This document shows positions 1-10,412 of a DNA stretch of 64,000 nucleotides, piece after piece. A model generated the notes under the pieces. It was not told the DNA's origin, searched no databases, and saw only the letters and a program-made list of their open reading frames with translations. A program made the position numbers and the translations under genes. The stretch's first letter is position 1. Each line of letters begins with the position of its first letter. This stretch comes from Datisca glomerata. Lineage: Eukaryota > Streptophyta > Magnoliopsida > Cucurbitales > Datiscaceae. The stretch spans positions 496,001-560,000 of the forward strand of contig QANY01007975.1 in the NCBI GenBank assembly GCA_003255025.1, in the 5' to 3' direction.

Positions 1-731
1 CGGCACAACATGACAGATTTACTTTCATAAAATTAGATTCACAATAGCAACAGTAAAAGCTACTTTATAAAAGCAGCTGCCCACTTCCAGCATCAAGACA
101 AATCTACTTTTATTAAAGTAGCTTCTACTACCAGCACAGTCAAGATGATAAGGATGAATGACTCTACCTGTCTAGGACATGCAACCTTATCTGCCTTACT
201 TTTGTATTATAAAAGGGATGCCTTACCCATTGTTGAGAGCACTAGCTCATGTTCTGAGCATAGTACTCACTCCCTCTCTATGTACTCTGTCTCTCTCTGC
301 AATAAGAACATAAATATTAAAGTTTATAATTCTCGACTGCACATAACAGTAAGTTTTCTTTGATTTTAATATTATTAGTAGTCCATGGGACCATGTATGG
401 TGTAGTTTAAATTTAATATCATCATAATATAACCTCAAGTATTCATCAATCTCGTGCTAACTGAAGGAACACTTTGATGCATTGTTGACTATCATTACAT
501 ACTTAGTATGAACACTAAGCATATAGTTAGTGTATTAATATGAAGTCACGTCTGGGCAACGTCCGTTGAGCAGGGAGTGCGTTAGGACTGTTTATCCCTT
601 CAAACCATTGACAGTCTGCCTAACTATGTGTTTTGTATTTTCCTATGTTATCAATGATTTATAGGTATGCATCTAGTAGTTAACCAACTGCTCGTGTGAC
701 AGTGGTGGCACACCCCCGTTGGTATCAGAGC
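1..731 (+). mobile_element. Copia-type LTR, 3' part, with tRNA-Met primer binding site
   Basis: The end of this stretch carries TTGGTATCAGAGCCA (719-733), the primer binding site complementary to initiator tRNA-Met that lies just inside the 5' LTR of most plant Copia elements. Upstream there is a TATA box (TATAAAA, 208-214) followed by a CT-rich leader-like stretch and an AATAAGAA-type poly(A) region, the usual U3-R layout. The LTR start is outside the window. No gag or pol follows: the primer site runs straight into a (TA)n microsatellite, so the element is truncated. The strand comes from the primer site and TATA box. A gene promoter with a chance match is less likely. Confidence 0.6.
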
Positions 732-779
732 CATGAATAATCTTGATTATATTCCTTTTAATCATATATATATGATTAT

Positions 780-1125
780 ATATTATTATTATTTTATATA
801 TATATATACACATATATGTATATATACATATAGAGATATATGTATATATACACATATAGAGATATATGTATATATACATATAGAGATATATGTATATATA
901 TACATATACATATATATGTATATATATATCTCTATATATGTATACACACACACATATGTATATATATACATGTGTGTGTGTGTGTGTATACATATATCTA
1001 TATATATATACATCTATATATATATATACACATCTATATATATACACATCTATATATAATGAGAGAGAGAGAGAGAAAGACGGAAGGAAATATATAGAGA
1101 AAGAGGAAGACAGAGAGAGAGAGAG
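780..1125. repeat. (TA/TG)n microsatellite followed by (GA)n
   Basis: Compound simple repeat. It has about 270 bp of ATATAT/ATATGTATATATACACATATAGAG-like variants, including a (TG)n block near 970-987, then a GA tract from about 1062. Open frames here, with Tyr/Ile/His-only peptides on both strands, come from the repeat and are not genes. Confidence 0.95.
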
Positions 1126-2022
1126 ATTTTAGCAAAAATTTCAAAAATGTATAACATTAAATGAGATTTTTAATTTGTTTCTTTATGACTTATGAGAGTT
1201 TCCAAGTTTTTTTATAATATTTGTTAAATGACATTAAAAGGGTATAAAAGAAAAATATGTATTTTTGATTAGTGGACCCATAAACCCTTAGGACTCATTT
1301 GATATAAAATTGTGAGTAAATGATTTTCGGAATAAGATTGCTGGAATATGATTGTGGGAATGTACATGTCAGAAAAGTTAAGATAACTTTGTTTGTTAGC
1401 ATTTGGGAATGTTCTGATTTAATGGTGAGAGTATTAGATTACTTTGTTTGTTTTGATGAAATATGTAAGGGGACGTTTTAGACATTATTGCCAAATTTCA
1501 ATTTTACCCTTGGACTAAAAATGCTTATAAATAATAATTAATTAATTTATAATAAGATGACCAATATAAGTAATAACAAAAATGTAGATTTTACCCATGG
1601 ATTCTTTTCGTATATACTTATTAATTTTTTGACCAAACTATTATATTATGATATGTCGTGTAGATTTTCATCAAATATTGTCCATACAATTGAAACAATA
1701 TCGATTTCAAGTGTATTAATGTGGTATAACATTTATAATATATGATAATAATTCTTATAAGAAAAACACCCATGATTTTTAGCTCAATAATCAAGATTTT
1801 AGTACTAAAATAAATTTCTATCAAATTTCAATCATGATATTAAGTAAAATACAATTTGCGTTAATAGATTCAAGATGAGTAGGTAAGGTAACAATGAAGA
1901 TAACATATAAAATTGAATATTGTATACTATATGAATTCAATTCATGATTTCATTGATAACATCACACCAACGTTATGGTTTATAACAAACTAAAATGATT
2001 TTAAAAGAAAAAAAAGGAACTC
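1126..2022. other. AT-rich intergenic DNA, nothing recognised
   Basis: No coding signal, splice-consistent exon or terminal repeat found. Short ORFs at 1557-1824 are low-complexity AT translations with no family resemblance. Confidence 0.6.
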
Positions 2023-2244
2023 TCAGAACTCTTGGGATGCAGATCCTCTATCGCCTTTGTCTTTCCCATGTTTTTTGGGTAACAAAATCTGATGAATGTT
2101 TGGCAATACACCTCCATTAGCAATTGTAACAATCCCTAAAAGCTTACCCAATTCTTCATTGTTTATGACTGCAAGTTGTATGTGTCTTGGAACAATGCAG
2201 TTCTTCTTCTTATCTCTAGCAGCATTTCTAGCTAGCTCAAGAAC
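2023..2244 (-). pseudogene. Truncated histone H2A.X: second exon only
   Basis: Minus-strand frame of 73 residues matching the C-terminal half of histone H2A: VLELA.NAARD, the [10 protein letters not shown] helix, the EEL.KLLG...[11 protein letters not shown] docking region, and a C-terminus ending SASQEF. The SQ(E/D) plus aromatic tail marks H2A.X, the variant phosphorylated at DNA breaks. The match starts right after an AG, at the position where plant H2A genes often have their intron, so this looks like exon 2. I found no N-terminal exon (histone tail, acidic helix 1-2) between here and 4300. Substitutions include NDEEL to NNEEL, which touches the acidic patch. The open frame upstream to 2361 is unrelated in sequence. 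Most likely a truncated, non-functional copy. Confidence 0.8.
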
Positions 2245-2775
2245 CTTTTGTACAACCAATAGACAAGTGGAAAGATCAATCCCCATAAAAAAGAAGAAAA
2301 TACCTACAGGAAAATAACCATGAAACAATAACCCCCCAACTCCATTAGCATACACCACCAATTATTTTTCTTCTCCTGTGTTTTCCAACCAAACAAACAG
2401 CAAATAGGAATTAATAAAAGGAAATAATAAATAAGAAAGTGCAAGTATCACCATATCCATGGTAAAAACATAGTGCTCTTATTTCAATATCTGGTTCAGG
2501 TATCCACCTTTTACAGAAAATTTCTGATCCCCTAGAATTCCTCTTAAACCACTACAAAATAGACAACATGAACTAAATTATAGCAAAAGCTTGATCAAAC
2601 TCCCAAACTAATCCACAATTCAGCAGCCAATATAAACTATTATAGTACCACTATAATTTTACCACTAACAAAACATTGTACTGCAACAGCTTGAACAACA
2701 AACACCAAAAGCGTATTCACGACTTAGAAAGTATAATCCTGATCTCAAAATCCTTTCTATAGATATAAATTTAAT

Positions 2776-3661
2776 AAATTACCTTTGTAGTTCTATGGTT
2801 ACTGTTAGTTTCTTCTTCAATGAAAAGCAAAGACCGCTCTCCACATCACACCAACGAAACTGCCTCTTGTAATCACAATGAAAATATTAAAATAGATAGA
2901 ACATGTATGTAGTAAATTTATAAAGGCCTATATTGAGAACTTAATATAAATCCAAGGCTCATAATTTGAACTGTAATATGTTACATACACGATATTAGCA
3001 GAAGCTGATTTTTAGGAATATTGTCAGACCTTGCGATTCAAGTAGCCAATAGAAGCATTTCTAAATGGCAAGCAAAGATGACCTGCAACAAAATCTAATA
3101 GGGAGAAAAAACATATATCTCAATCCAAATCATCAGGAATTCATGTTTAAACTAACACATGTGATTTCCTGTCGAACAAGATTTAAACCTCCTCCATCAT
3201 TTTGATCATCTAATAGTCAAACACCAACAAGAGAACATGGGTCACCACTTATCAGTACCTCTATCTCAACCATACAGACCAAAACTTCCAAACTCTGCTT
3301 GCTGCAACTCCTTCTTATACTGCTCTTCCAAAGGATCTAGACTCCTTATTATCCTTTGCGTCCATCTAATACATCAGAAAAAGGTATCAAAAGGTACTAC
3401 ACGAATTCATGAATTGCATCAAAAGAGCGTCTAACTTTTTGGTACAAATAAATTAAATTAAGATACCTATCCTGGGCATTCTAAGTAGGGAAAGTAGGAA
3501 TGAATTATTTTTTTGTTGTTGAATCAAACTCACCTTGAACAGGTAGTGATCAACCTATTATTGAACTTCGACGAAATCAGATCGGACCCTCCTCTGAGTT
3601 GCACTATTGTCCAAATTCTGAGAAGCGATTGCAACATATAACTTCGCAATCCAACAAACAC
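2776..3661 (-). pseudogene. Minus-strand exon relics of an unidentified gene
   Basis: Three minus-strand segments look like exons of one gene. The first (about 3661-3534) follows a TTTTTAG acceptor and ends at CAAG|GTGAGT. Its best frame holds ASQNLDNSATQRRVRSDF but then two stop codons. The second (about 3363-3275) reads WTQRIIRSLDPLEEQYKKEL and ends soon after. The third (about 2865-2780) reads RQFRWCDVES...KKKLTVTIEL and ends before a GTAATT donor. I do not recognise the protein. The order is consistent with a spliced gene on the same strand as the H2A.X exon. The in-frame stops suggest a pseudogene or a captured fragment. Confidence 0.35.
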
Positions 3662-4084
3662 TTCTAAAAATGATGAATGAAAAGGAAAATAGTTATCAGA
3701 TGTTCATGAACCAAAATCAAGAAAGTAGATTTCAGAGATTTCAAGAAAAGCCACCCAGTTGCAACCTTAGATCTATTGGAAATCAATTCTGATTTTAGAA
3801 ATTAACTGTCTAAATAGAAAATGCAAAAAGTAGAAGAAGAACGCTTATCACGAAGCTATGTAAAGCTCGCTTTGAGTTTTTGACCTTTACAAAAAATGGA
3901 GAAGATTCATCATTTTTTTAAAACTATATTTTCACCCCAAGCTTCCTTGAGATGCTTTACCAAATTTTTGGCAAATCTCATTTTTCACCCAAGCTTTCTT
4001 CGAAAGGTTTCTCCTTCCATTGAAACCTCATTCTTGCTTTGAGCTTCACCAAACTCAGTCTAGGGCACGTGATTTTCAGCCTCA

Positions 4085-4273
4085 AATATCAGGCTGTCTC
4101 TACTTGTCGTCTAGCTCTCTGTCTACTCTCTCTCGGCGGCGCTCTCTCTCAGTCGTGCTCTCTCTCTCTGTGTCTGCTCTCTCTCGTCGGTGCTCTCTCT
4201 CGTTGGTGCTCTCTTAGTCATACTCTCTCTCTCTTTATCTGTCGCTCTCAGTCGTGCTCTCTCTATCTACAAG
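4085..4273 (+). other. CT-rich tract, possible 5'UTR exon of the 39-aa gene
   Basis: Dense CT/TCTCTCTC repeats interspersed with CTCTCGG and CAGTCGTG, ending at CTACAAG|GTAATC, a good donor site. CT-rich leaders are common in plant 5'UTRs. If spliced to the acceptor CCCAG at about 5635 it would lead to the small ORF at 5701. The splicing is inferred. The open frames across the tract are low-complexity Ser/Leu translations. Confidence 0.4.
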
Positions 4274-5634
4274 GTAATCACGCTTTTCTTTCCTCTCTCC
4301 CTTTTACTTTCGTTCTTTTCATTCTTTGTTCTGTACAAGGAATTTTTCTCTGCATAATCATCATCTAAGTTATATCTGAGATTTTTTTCTATCTTATCGT
4401 TATCTTTATCTTTATCGTTATATCTGAGATTTTTTTTTCTATCTTTATTGTTATTTGTGTCCTAGAAAAAATAGCTGAAGCATAACATAGTTAGCTATTT
4501 AGTAATTGTGCTTATGAAAAAACATAACTTATAGATTCATATTTTAAATAACTTTCTTCCTCAAAGTGATACATAAATGATGGGTTGGATTGTGTGTGCC
4601 CTCGTGCCTGATAATATGTCCTCTGTTTAAATGATATATATTGACATTTGGTAGAAGGTTGGAGTTGGGATCGTGCTATTTAATGGGTAGATAAATTCTT
4701 TTATTTTTGAAAGTTTAAGGTTGAACTGGGTGTGATTCTTGATTCATGGCAACTAAGTAACGAGGCCAAGTCTTTTGTCTTTCTTTTTTTGATGGATCAA
4801 CAGTGAGCCAAATTGTAAAATGTCACTTAGTTCTATATGACCATGGCAAAATGATTCTTGTTTACATAGTGTGTGTATGTGTGTGTTTTAGTAACTTAGA
4901 CATATAGATTCATGTTTACATGTTAAATTAGTAACTTTTATGAGATCATTGTCTAATTGACTAATTCTTTATTTTCTTTTCCAAAATGTAATTGTGCTCT
5001 GTAATTTATGTAATTGTGGATTTGAAATTATTCAGTTGTTTTCTGTACGGCCTAATTTATGGACATTAGAAGATGTGAGTTATTTCTGATTTAGATTGAA
5101 AAAAAATAATGAGTCTACTTTGTGCTGATTAGATGTGAGTTATTTCCGATTTAGATTGAAAAAAAGATAATGAGTCTGCTTTGTGCTGATTAGATGTGAG
5201 TTATTTTCTAAGTTAGACTGAAAGAGTATGCTTTGTGTTGATCAGTTATTTCTGAGTCAGATGTGAGTTATTTATAGAAAAGTTGATTCTTCTCTTTCAG
5301 TTTATGATAATGTAATATGGGGCGGATGCATACAAGAACATAATATTATGAACATCAATTGCATGGTACATAGGACCTTAGCATTCTTACTAGATGATGC
5401 TCAATCCATTAGAAATTAATATCATGAATAATCATGATAAGAAGACATTGTCACATGGCTAAACTTTCTTATAGTACATATATTTCAGATAGCTAACACA
5501 AATGTGAACGTGAAAAATGCACCAGATGGTTTCATTGGCTTCTTGTAAGTAATTAATGAGATCATCAATTTAATGTTACATATTTTCATATCAATTGTTG
5601 CAATGTTAATGTAATCCTATATTCTTTTTTCCCA
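4274..5634 (+). other. Possible 5'UTR intron containing a triple 61-bp repeat
   Basis: No coding signal. The stretch is AT-rich and lies between a donor (4274) and a pyrimidine-tract acceptor (TTCTTTTTTCCCAG, about 5635). It contains a tandem repeat of about 61 bp, GATGTGAGTTATTTCTGATT..., at about 5072, 5132 and 5193, the third copy diverged. Confidence 0.35.
5072..5270. repeat. Three-copy ~61-bp tandem repeat
   Basis: Copies begin GATGTGAGTTATTTC and run through AATGAGTCTRCTTTGTGCTG. The first two are nearly identical, the third is shortened and diverged. No coding capacity. Confidence 0.85.
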
Positions 5635-5700
5635 GGTCTAGAACCATCTTGTTTTTTTTAATTTATTATAAAACTCTATTGAATACATCAACGATTAAAC

Positions 5701-5820
5701 ATGGAAGTGTTATCAGATGATCCTACTGGGATGGTGTCTTATTTCATCCTTCTTTTGTTGTCTGTTTTTGTGATATTTGGCTTCAGATTTCTTTTGAGAG
5801 AGGCGGATGCTCTAACATGA
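5701..5820 (+). CDS. Candidate 39-aa single-pass membrane peptide
   Basis: A 39-codon ORF, ATG at 5701, TGA at 5818-5820. The start context is strong (A at -3, G at +4). The peptide has a short acidic N-terminus (EVLSDDPTG, residues 2-10), a hydrophobic helix of about 20 residues (about 12-30, rich in L, F, V and I) and a charged tail (R, R, E, D) before the stop. That is the layout of a small tail-in membrane protein. A probable 3' splice site lies about 66 nt upstream, and a CT-rich leader exon with a donor lies at about 4273. I do not recognise the family and assign no function. It could be a chance ORF. The compact topology and good start context argue against that but do not prove it. 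Confidence 0.45.
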   Translation: MEVLSDDPTGMVSYFILLLLSVFVIFGFRFLLREADALT

Positions 5821-6094
5821 TGCTTATCACATGGTGTAGCTGAAAACAATCACTAAAAAATACTTGGAGGTTTTAAATTAGGTTATATTTGTAGCAAGGT
5901 TGTATCGTAGTAAGTTTGTATCATACTCTATGAAATGTAAAATGTTTAAAAGAGATCTGTAAAAAAAGAATATTCACATATAGTAATATTAATAAATAAG
6001 ATTCTTCTTTAAAGAAGAATATGAATTGAATTTTTTTATATGCTGGTGAAATTGTTTATTTCATAAAAATTTACATATGAGATTAGTACGTACA
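5821..6094. other. Possible 3'UTR of the small ORF, then AT-rich spacer
   Basis: Continues from the 39-aa ORF with U-rich, AT-rich sequence that could serve as a 3'UTR and poly(A) region. No further coding signal. Confidence 0.35.
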
Positions 6095-6366
6095 AATGAA
6101 AGAGTATGTGAAAATAGCTAAATATATGAAAATGAGTAAGTATATGAAATTCGTCACATTGTGAAAATGACCAAGTATTTAAAAATGGCTGAGTGTAAAA
6201 GCGACCAAGTATATAAAAATGATCAAGTTAGTGAAAATGATCAAGTTAATGAAAATGGTTAAGTGTGAAAATAACATAGTGTTTAAAAATAGCTAAGTGT
6301 GTGAAGATATCTAAGTGTATGAAAATTATTAAGTCTATGAAAATGATTAAGTGTACGAAAAGGACT
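6095..6366. repeat. Degenerate ~20-bp minisatellite
   Basis: About a dozen diverged copies of a unit resembling GTGTATGAAAATGACTAA (variants TATATAAAAATGATCAA, GTGTGAAGATATCTAA). The array stops at the 18-bp direct repeat at 6369. Confidence 0.8.
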
Positions 6367-6368
6367 AT

Positions 6369-7135
6369 GTACAACAACATTATCAAGACTGTCGTTTGGG
6401 CCCCAAATGTCATCACTACATGGCGAGTCGCCATACAAGACTAGCATCTAAGCCCCAAATGCAAGTTATGGCTCGTGATTCACCTACCATAATTGGCGTT
6501 GGGGCCTGCTAGTAGCGTTGAGGCCCCAAACGCCATCGTAACATACGTTTGGCTCGTGTCCTAGTGAGAGTGGCTAAAGCTCGTATGTCTAGCATTTGGG
6601 ATTCAAACACCACCAGCAGGCCCCAAACGCCAGTCGTGGCTGGCGATTCACCTACCATGATTGGTGTTTGGGGCCTGATGGTTGCATTTGGGCCCCTAAC
6701 ATCATGGTAAGATGCGTTTGGATCGTGGCACGAGCATGTCAACTTCTAGAGGGCGTAACTTTTGACTCAGGTAGAAGCACGCGGGCGGTAAGATATCAAA
6801 TCGAAGCTTATTTAAAGATCTACATTAATGTCAAAGTTTACTTGTTGCAGCTCAGTTTTGGGTCCAAAAACACTATTTAAGTACTTTCGGAGGCTCGGAA
6901 GTTGTTTCGGTCTTAATTTTGGGCTTTTTCATCATTCCAATCTCTTTCAATATTCAATTTCAAAATTTTAGTGGATATGTTCGATCTATAGATAGATTCT
7001 GACCTTGAGGGTTATACGTGTTTGTCAAATCGATAAATAGGATTTACCGACCATCATAATATCACGACCTATAATTATATATGGTGAAAACCCGTCTCGC
7101 TCGGTACTAGTCACAAAAGTACAACAACATTATCA
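6369..7135. mobile_element. ~750-bp segment bounded by 18-bp perfect direct repeats
   Basis: GTACAACAACATTATCAA occurs at 6369-6386 and again at 7118-7135, both beside AT-rich DNA, with a compositionally different, more GC-rich block between them. The block holds two diverged copies of an ~88-bp sequence (about 6470-6558 and 6638-6727), each with TTCACCTACCATRATTGG and runs like GGCCCCAAACGCC. No ORF is credible. An 18-bp perfect repeat fits the long target duplications of non-LTR retrotransposons, but I see no poly(A) tail or ORF2. A tandem-repeat origin remains possible. Confidence 0.4.
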
Positions 7136-7539
7136 ATGATAACTTTTAATGAGTTTATGAATAAGTATTCAATTGTATCGAGAATCCTTAATTAATCCAA
7201 TCTAATTTCACATAATAAGTGAGTATCATGAATGTTTGCATTAAAATAATGAGTTTTTTCTATATTTATCAATGATTTTTCCGGTGTATGGTAAATAATT
7301 ACAAAAATATCAATTTTAAGAAAAATTGTGAAGAATGGCAATTAGATCCATATAAATGGTGATTAGGAGCAAAAAAGTGGCGATTGGGAGGGAGACTGGT
7401 GATCGCCTATTAGTACATGGCATTTGGGGACTGAAACAGGCGATTGGAGGCATAAAACTAGCGCTTGACTTTGACGATGCGATTAGCACCTTCAGGATGG
7501 CGTTTAGGGGCTAAAAATAGGCGATTCGCCTAGTATGTA
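7136..7539. other. Non-coding spacer with GGCGATTNGG-type motifs
   Basis: AT-rich to about 7320, then scattered GGCGATT, GGCGTTTAGG and GGCATTTGGGG motifs resembling the 6400-6730 block, leading into the minisatellite. No coding signal. Confidence 0.5.
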
Positions 7540-8432
7540 TGGCAATTAGGATGTACGTATTTGGTGAACCCCTCCCAAGAATTATTATTTTGTACGTAAT
7601 TGGTGAACCCCAGTACGTAATTTGTGAACCCTTCCAAGAATTATTCTTTTGTACGTATTTGGTAAACCCCACTACGTAATTGGTGAACCCCACTATATAA
7701 TTGGTGAACCCTAATACGTAATTGGTGAATCCCTCCAAAAATTATTATTTTGTACGTATTTGGTAAACCCCACACACGTAATTGGTGAACCCCATTACAT
7801 ATTTGGTGAACCCCTCCAAGAATGATTATTTTATACGTATTTGGTGAACATCACTACGTAATTGGTGAACTCCACTACGTAATTGGTGAACCCCTCCAAG
7901 AATTATTCCTTTGTACGTATTTAGTGAATCCCACTACGTAATTGATGAAGCCCACTAGGTAATTGGCGAATCTCAGTACGTAATTGGTGAACCCTTCTAA
8001 GAATTATTATTTTGTACGTATTTGGTGAACCTCGGTACGTAATTGGTGAACCCCACTACATAATTGGTGAACCCTAGTACGTAATTGGTGAACCCCTCCA
8101 AGAATTATTATTTTGCACGTATTTTGTGAACAATGTAATTGGTGAACCCCGATATATAATTAGTGAACCCCTCCAAGAATTATTCCATTATATGTATTTG
8201 GTGAACCTCACTATGTAATTGGTGAACCTCACTACGTAATTGATGAACCCCTCCAAGAATTATTATTTTTTATGTATTTGGTAAACCCCGGTGCGTAATC
8301 GGTGAACCCCGTCAAGAATTATTTTTTTACACGTATTTGGTGAACCCCACTACATAATTGGTGAACCCCACCAAGAATTATTCTTTTGACATATTTGGTG
8401 AACCCCAGTACGTAATTGGTGAACTTCAGTAC
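7540..8432. repeat. Minisatellite: ACGTAATTGGTGAACCCC units
   Basis: Long array of about 21-24-bp units (TACGTAATTGGTGAACCCCA and TACGTATTTGGTGAACCCC), periodically broken by CTCCAAGAATTATTATTTTG. The result is a higher-order unit with two to four short units per block. The array resumes at 10336-10412 across a transposon insertion. Open frames with repeated GFTNYV peptides on the minus strand are repeat translations. Confidence 0.95.
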
Positions 8433-10335
8433 TACGGGTGTAAGTAAAACTGAGAAAACCGACCAGACTGCCCGAACCAGATCGAACTGATACGGTTCGA
8501 CCGGTTTTTGCACTTATAGCGGTTCGGTTCAGTTGAATAAGTTAAAAATAAGCTCGGTTCGGTTCAGTGTGCGATTTTTGTGAAAAACTACACCGAACCG
8601 AACCGAATCGCACTATATATACACCTCTACAGTTAACCTAATTTTCCCTTCTCCTCACTCTCGCTCGTTCGACGCTCTCCCCTTCTCCTTAGTAGCTCAC
8701 AACTCACTGTCTAGCTCTCCCCTTCTCCTCAGTCCTCAGCTCACAACTTGATTTGAGAGAAGAGAGAGGCGACTTGCTCGACTGCTCGACGACGAAGGGG
8801 AGACCCTGTTTGCTCGACTGCTCGACGACGAAGGGGAGATCTGGTTCTCGACTGCTCGACGACTCAGGCGAGATCTGTTTGTTGTTGTTTGACTCATGAG
8901 AGATATGTTTGCTGTTGCTCGATGATGAATCAAACGAGATCTGGTTACTCTCTCTCTCTCTGTATCTTCCATATTTGATCTGCACTATTATTTTTTAGAT
9001 TTCAAAGAAGTAAAGAAGAAATGAGGGTTTCGATTTCAAGATTAAGGTAAATTCTCATACGTTCTTCTTTTCCCCTTCCCCTATTTCATTTCTACTTTTT
9101 CCCTACTGCTCTGTGAGATTTTGAAGACCTACTCTCTGAGATTTTGATTTCTGCTTATACCTTTTTTTGTGATCAGCAAGTTCATGCGATCTGCGATTTC
9201 ATATGTATGATATGCTATTTCGTATGAATTGCTTCTATTTTCTCTGCTAGTATGTCTGTGATTTGTTCTGATTTATTGATAGCTATCTGATTTCTTGATA
9301 AGGTCTGGCTGATTTTTAGTCTAATATTTTGTCTGATTTTTAGTCTGAATTTGATTTGGGTCTATTTTTTCTTAGCTTCAATGCCTTCATCTTCAATGAA
9401 TATTGACCTAAAAAATGGGGAGAATATTCTATATTGCTATTGTGGTATTAAGTGCAGAGGCTCACCATTTACCCACTTCATTGTGTACATTTTCTGATTA
9501 ATAAATTAAGTAATTTTTTGTGCTTGTGATTCGCAAATGCTTAAGTAGTTCTTTCTTCTGATCCTGGTATGGTTTTTACTCATTCTTCTCTCTGTTTTTT
9601 TGAAGCACTCCGTGCAATCGAGGAAAGGAATCTTAGTTTGCTGAATGAAAAAATGATCAGAGTAATGTGGTCACATCGTGATTCTGATGCAAGGAGGAGT
9701 GGAATAGGTAATGTATTTGTTAAGGTATCATCTTTCTTCATTTGTTAAAGAAGAATTTGTACTGACAAATTGTTCCTAGGCTCATAATCTCTTCCTTGGT
9801 GATATGATTTGTTAATCAAATGCAGAATTTGAGTAGTTCAGTCAGTAGTGTGGAGCTTGATGACATGTTAGGAAATTGAAAATATTTTGTCATGCAAAGT
9901 TGCAGCAATGTCTGATGATGGAAAGGGTAAAGGTTACGACTTTGTTCAATTTGAATCTGAAAATTCTGCAAAAATTGCTAATGAAAAGGCTAATGGGTTG
10001 ACTATTGGGGATAAACAGATGTATGTACAATTCTTTTTTTACTTCTTATTATCTCGAAATACTTGAAATTATGCTTTAGTACATGATTTTGCTCTTGTTA
10101 ATTTCTATACTAAAGTCATTTGGTGCAGATTATGTTAGAAAGTTTGTTTAAAAGAGTGACCGAGTATTTCCTCCTTTTTATATATTTTTTCCTGGCAGGT
10201 AACAACCGCAAAACCGAACCGAACTGAACCGGTTTTAGATGGTTCAGTTCAGTTCTAATATTTGAAAAATGATATTTACGCTTTAGTTTCAAAAATACCC
10301 CTAAACAGAGCCGAACCGAACCGATTACACCCCTA
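8433..10335. mobile_element. Non-autonomous hAT-like transposon with captured gene sequence
   Basis: Inserted in the minisatellite. The left end is TACGGGTGTAAG, and the right end reads TAGGGGTGTAAT on the opposite strand, giving imperfect terminal inverted repeats of the TAGGGGTGT type seen in plant hAT elements. Flanking octamers TTCAGTAC (8425-8432) and CCCAGTAC (10336-10343) match at 6 of 8 positions, as expected for an old 8-bp hAT target duplication. Both subterminal regions are rich in CGGTTCGGTTC or its complement (8455-8610, 10203-10325). There is no transposase frame. The interior holds a poly(A)-binding-protein gene fragment with introns. Confidence 0.75.
9606..10024 (+). pseudogene. 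Captured poly(A)-binding protein (PABP) fragment, end of RRM1 to RRM2
   Basis: Two exon remnants. The first (about 9606-9724) encodes the end of RRM1 and the linker: MIRVMWSHRDSDARRSGIGN then VFVK, the PABP linker plus RNP2 of RRM2, followed by a GT donor. An intron of about 100 bp ends in TGCAG (9821-9825). The second (9826-10024) encodes NLSSSVSSVELDDML, a frameshift near 9871, then ILSCKVA and GKGKGYDFVQFE, the RNP1 of RRM2 with Asp for Gly, ending at KQMYV before a GTACAA donor. PABPs bind mRNA poly(A) tails. This piece lacks RRM3, RRM4 and the PABC domain and is frameshifted, so it is non-functional. Retained introns show DNA-level capture, not retroposition. Confidence 0.8.
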
Positions 10336-10412
10336 CCCAGTACGTAATTGATGAACTCATCCAAGAATTATTTGTTTATACGTATTTGATGAACCCTACT
10401 ACGTATTTAGTG
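10336..10412. repeat. Continuation of the ACGTAATTGGTGAACCC minisatellite
   Basis: After the hAT element the same units resume (TACGTAATTGATGAACTC, CCAAGAATTATT, TACGTATTTGATGAACCC) for three to four copies and then stop. Confidence 0.9.

Noticed and set aside
673..1132. Several ORFs of 74-124 codons on both strands
   Set aside because: They translate a TA/TG/GA microsatellite into Tyr-Ile-His runs. No protein character.
2023..2361. A functional H2A.X gene
   Set aside because: No first exon with the histone tail and helix 1 was found, the upstream frame is unrelated, and a conserved acidic-patch residue is changed.
4020..4368. Plus-strand ORFs across the CT-rich tract
   Set aside because: Low-complexity Ser/Leu peptides from CTCTCT repeats. 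More likely an untranslated leader.
9379..9460. Possible zinc-finger start (CYCGIKC) inside the hAT element
   Set aside because: Too short, with no second half of a GRF-type finger and no splice support. Left unannotated.
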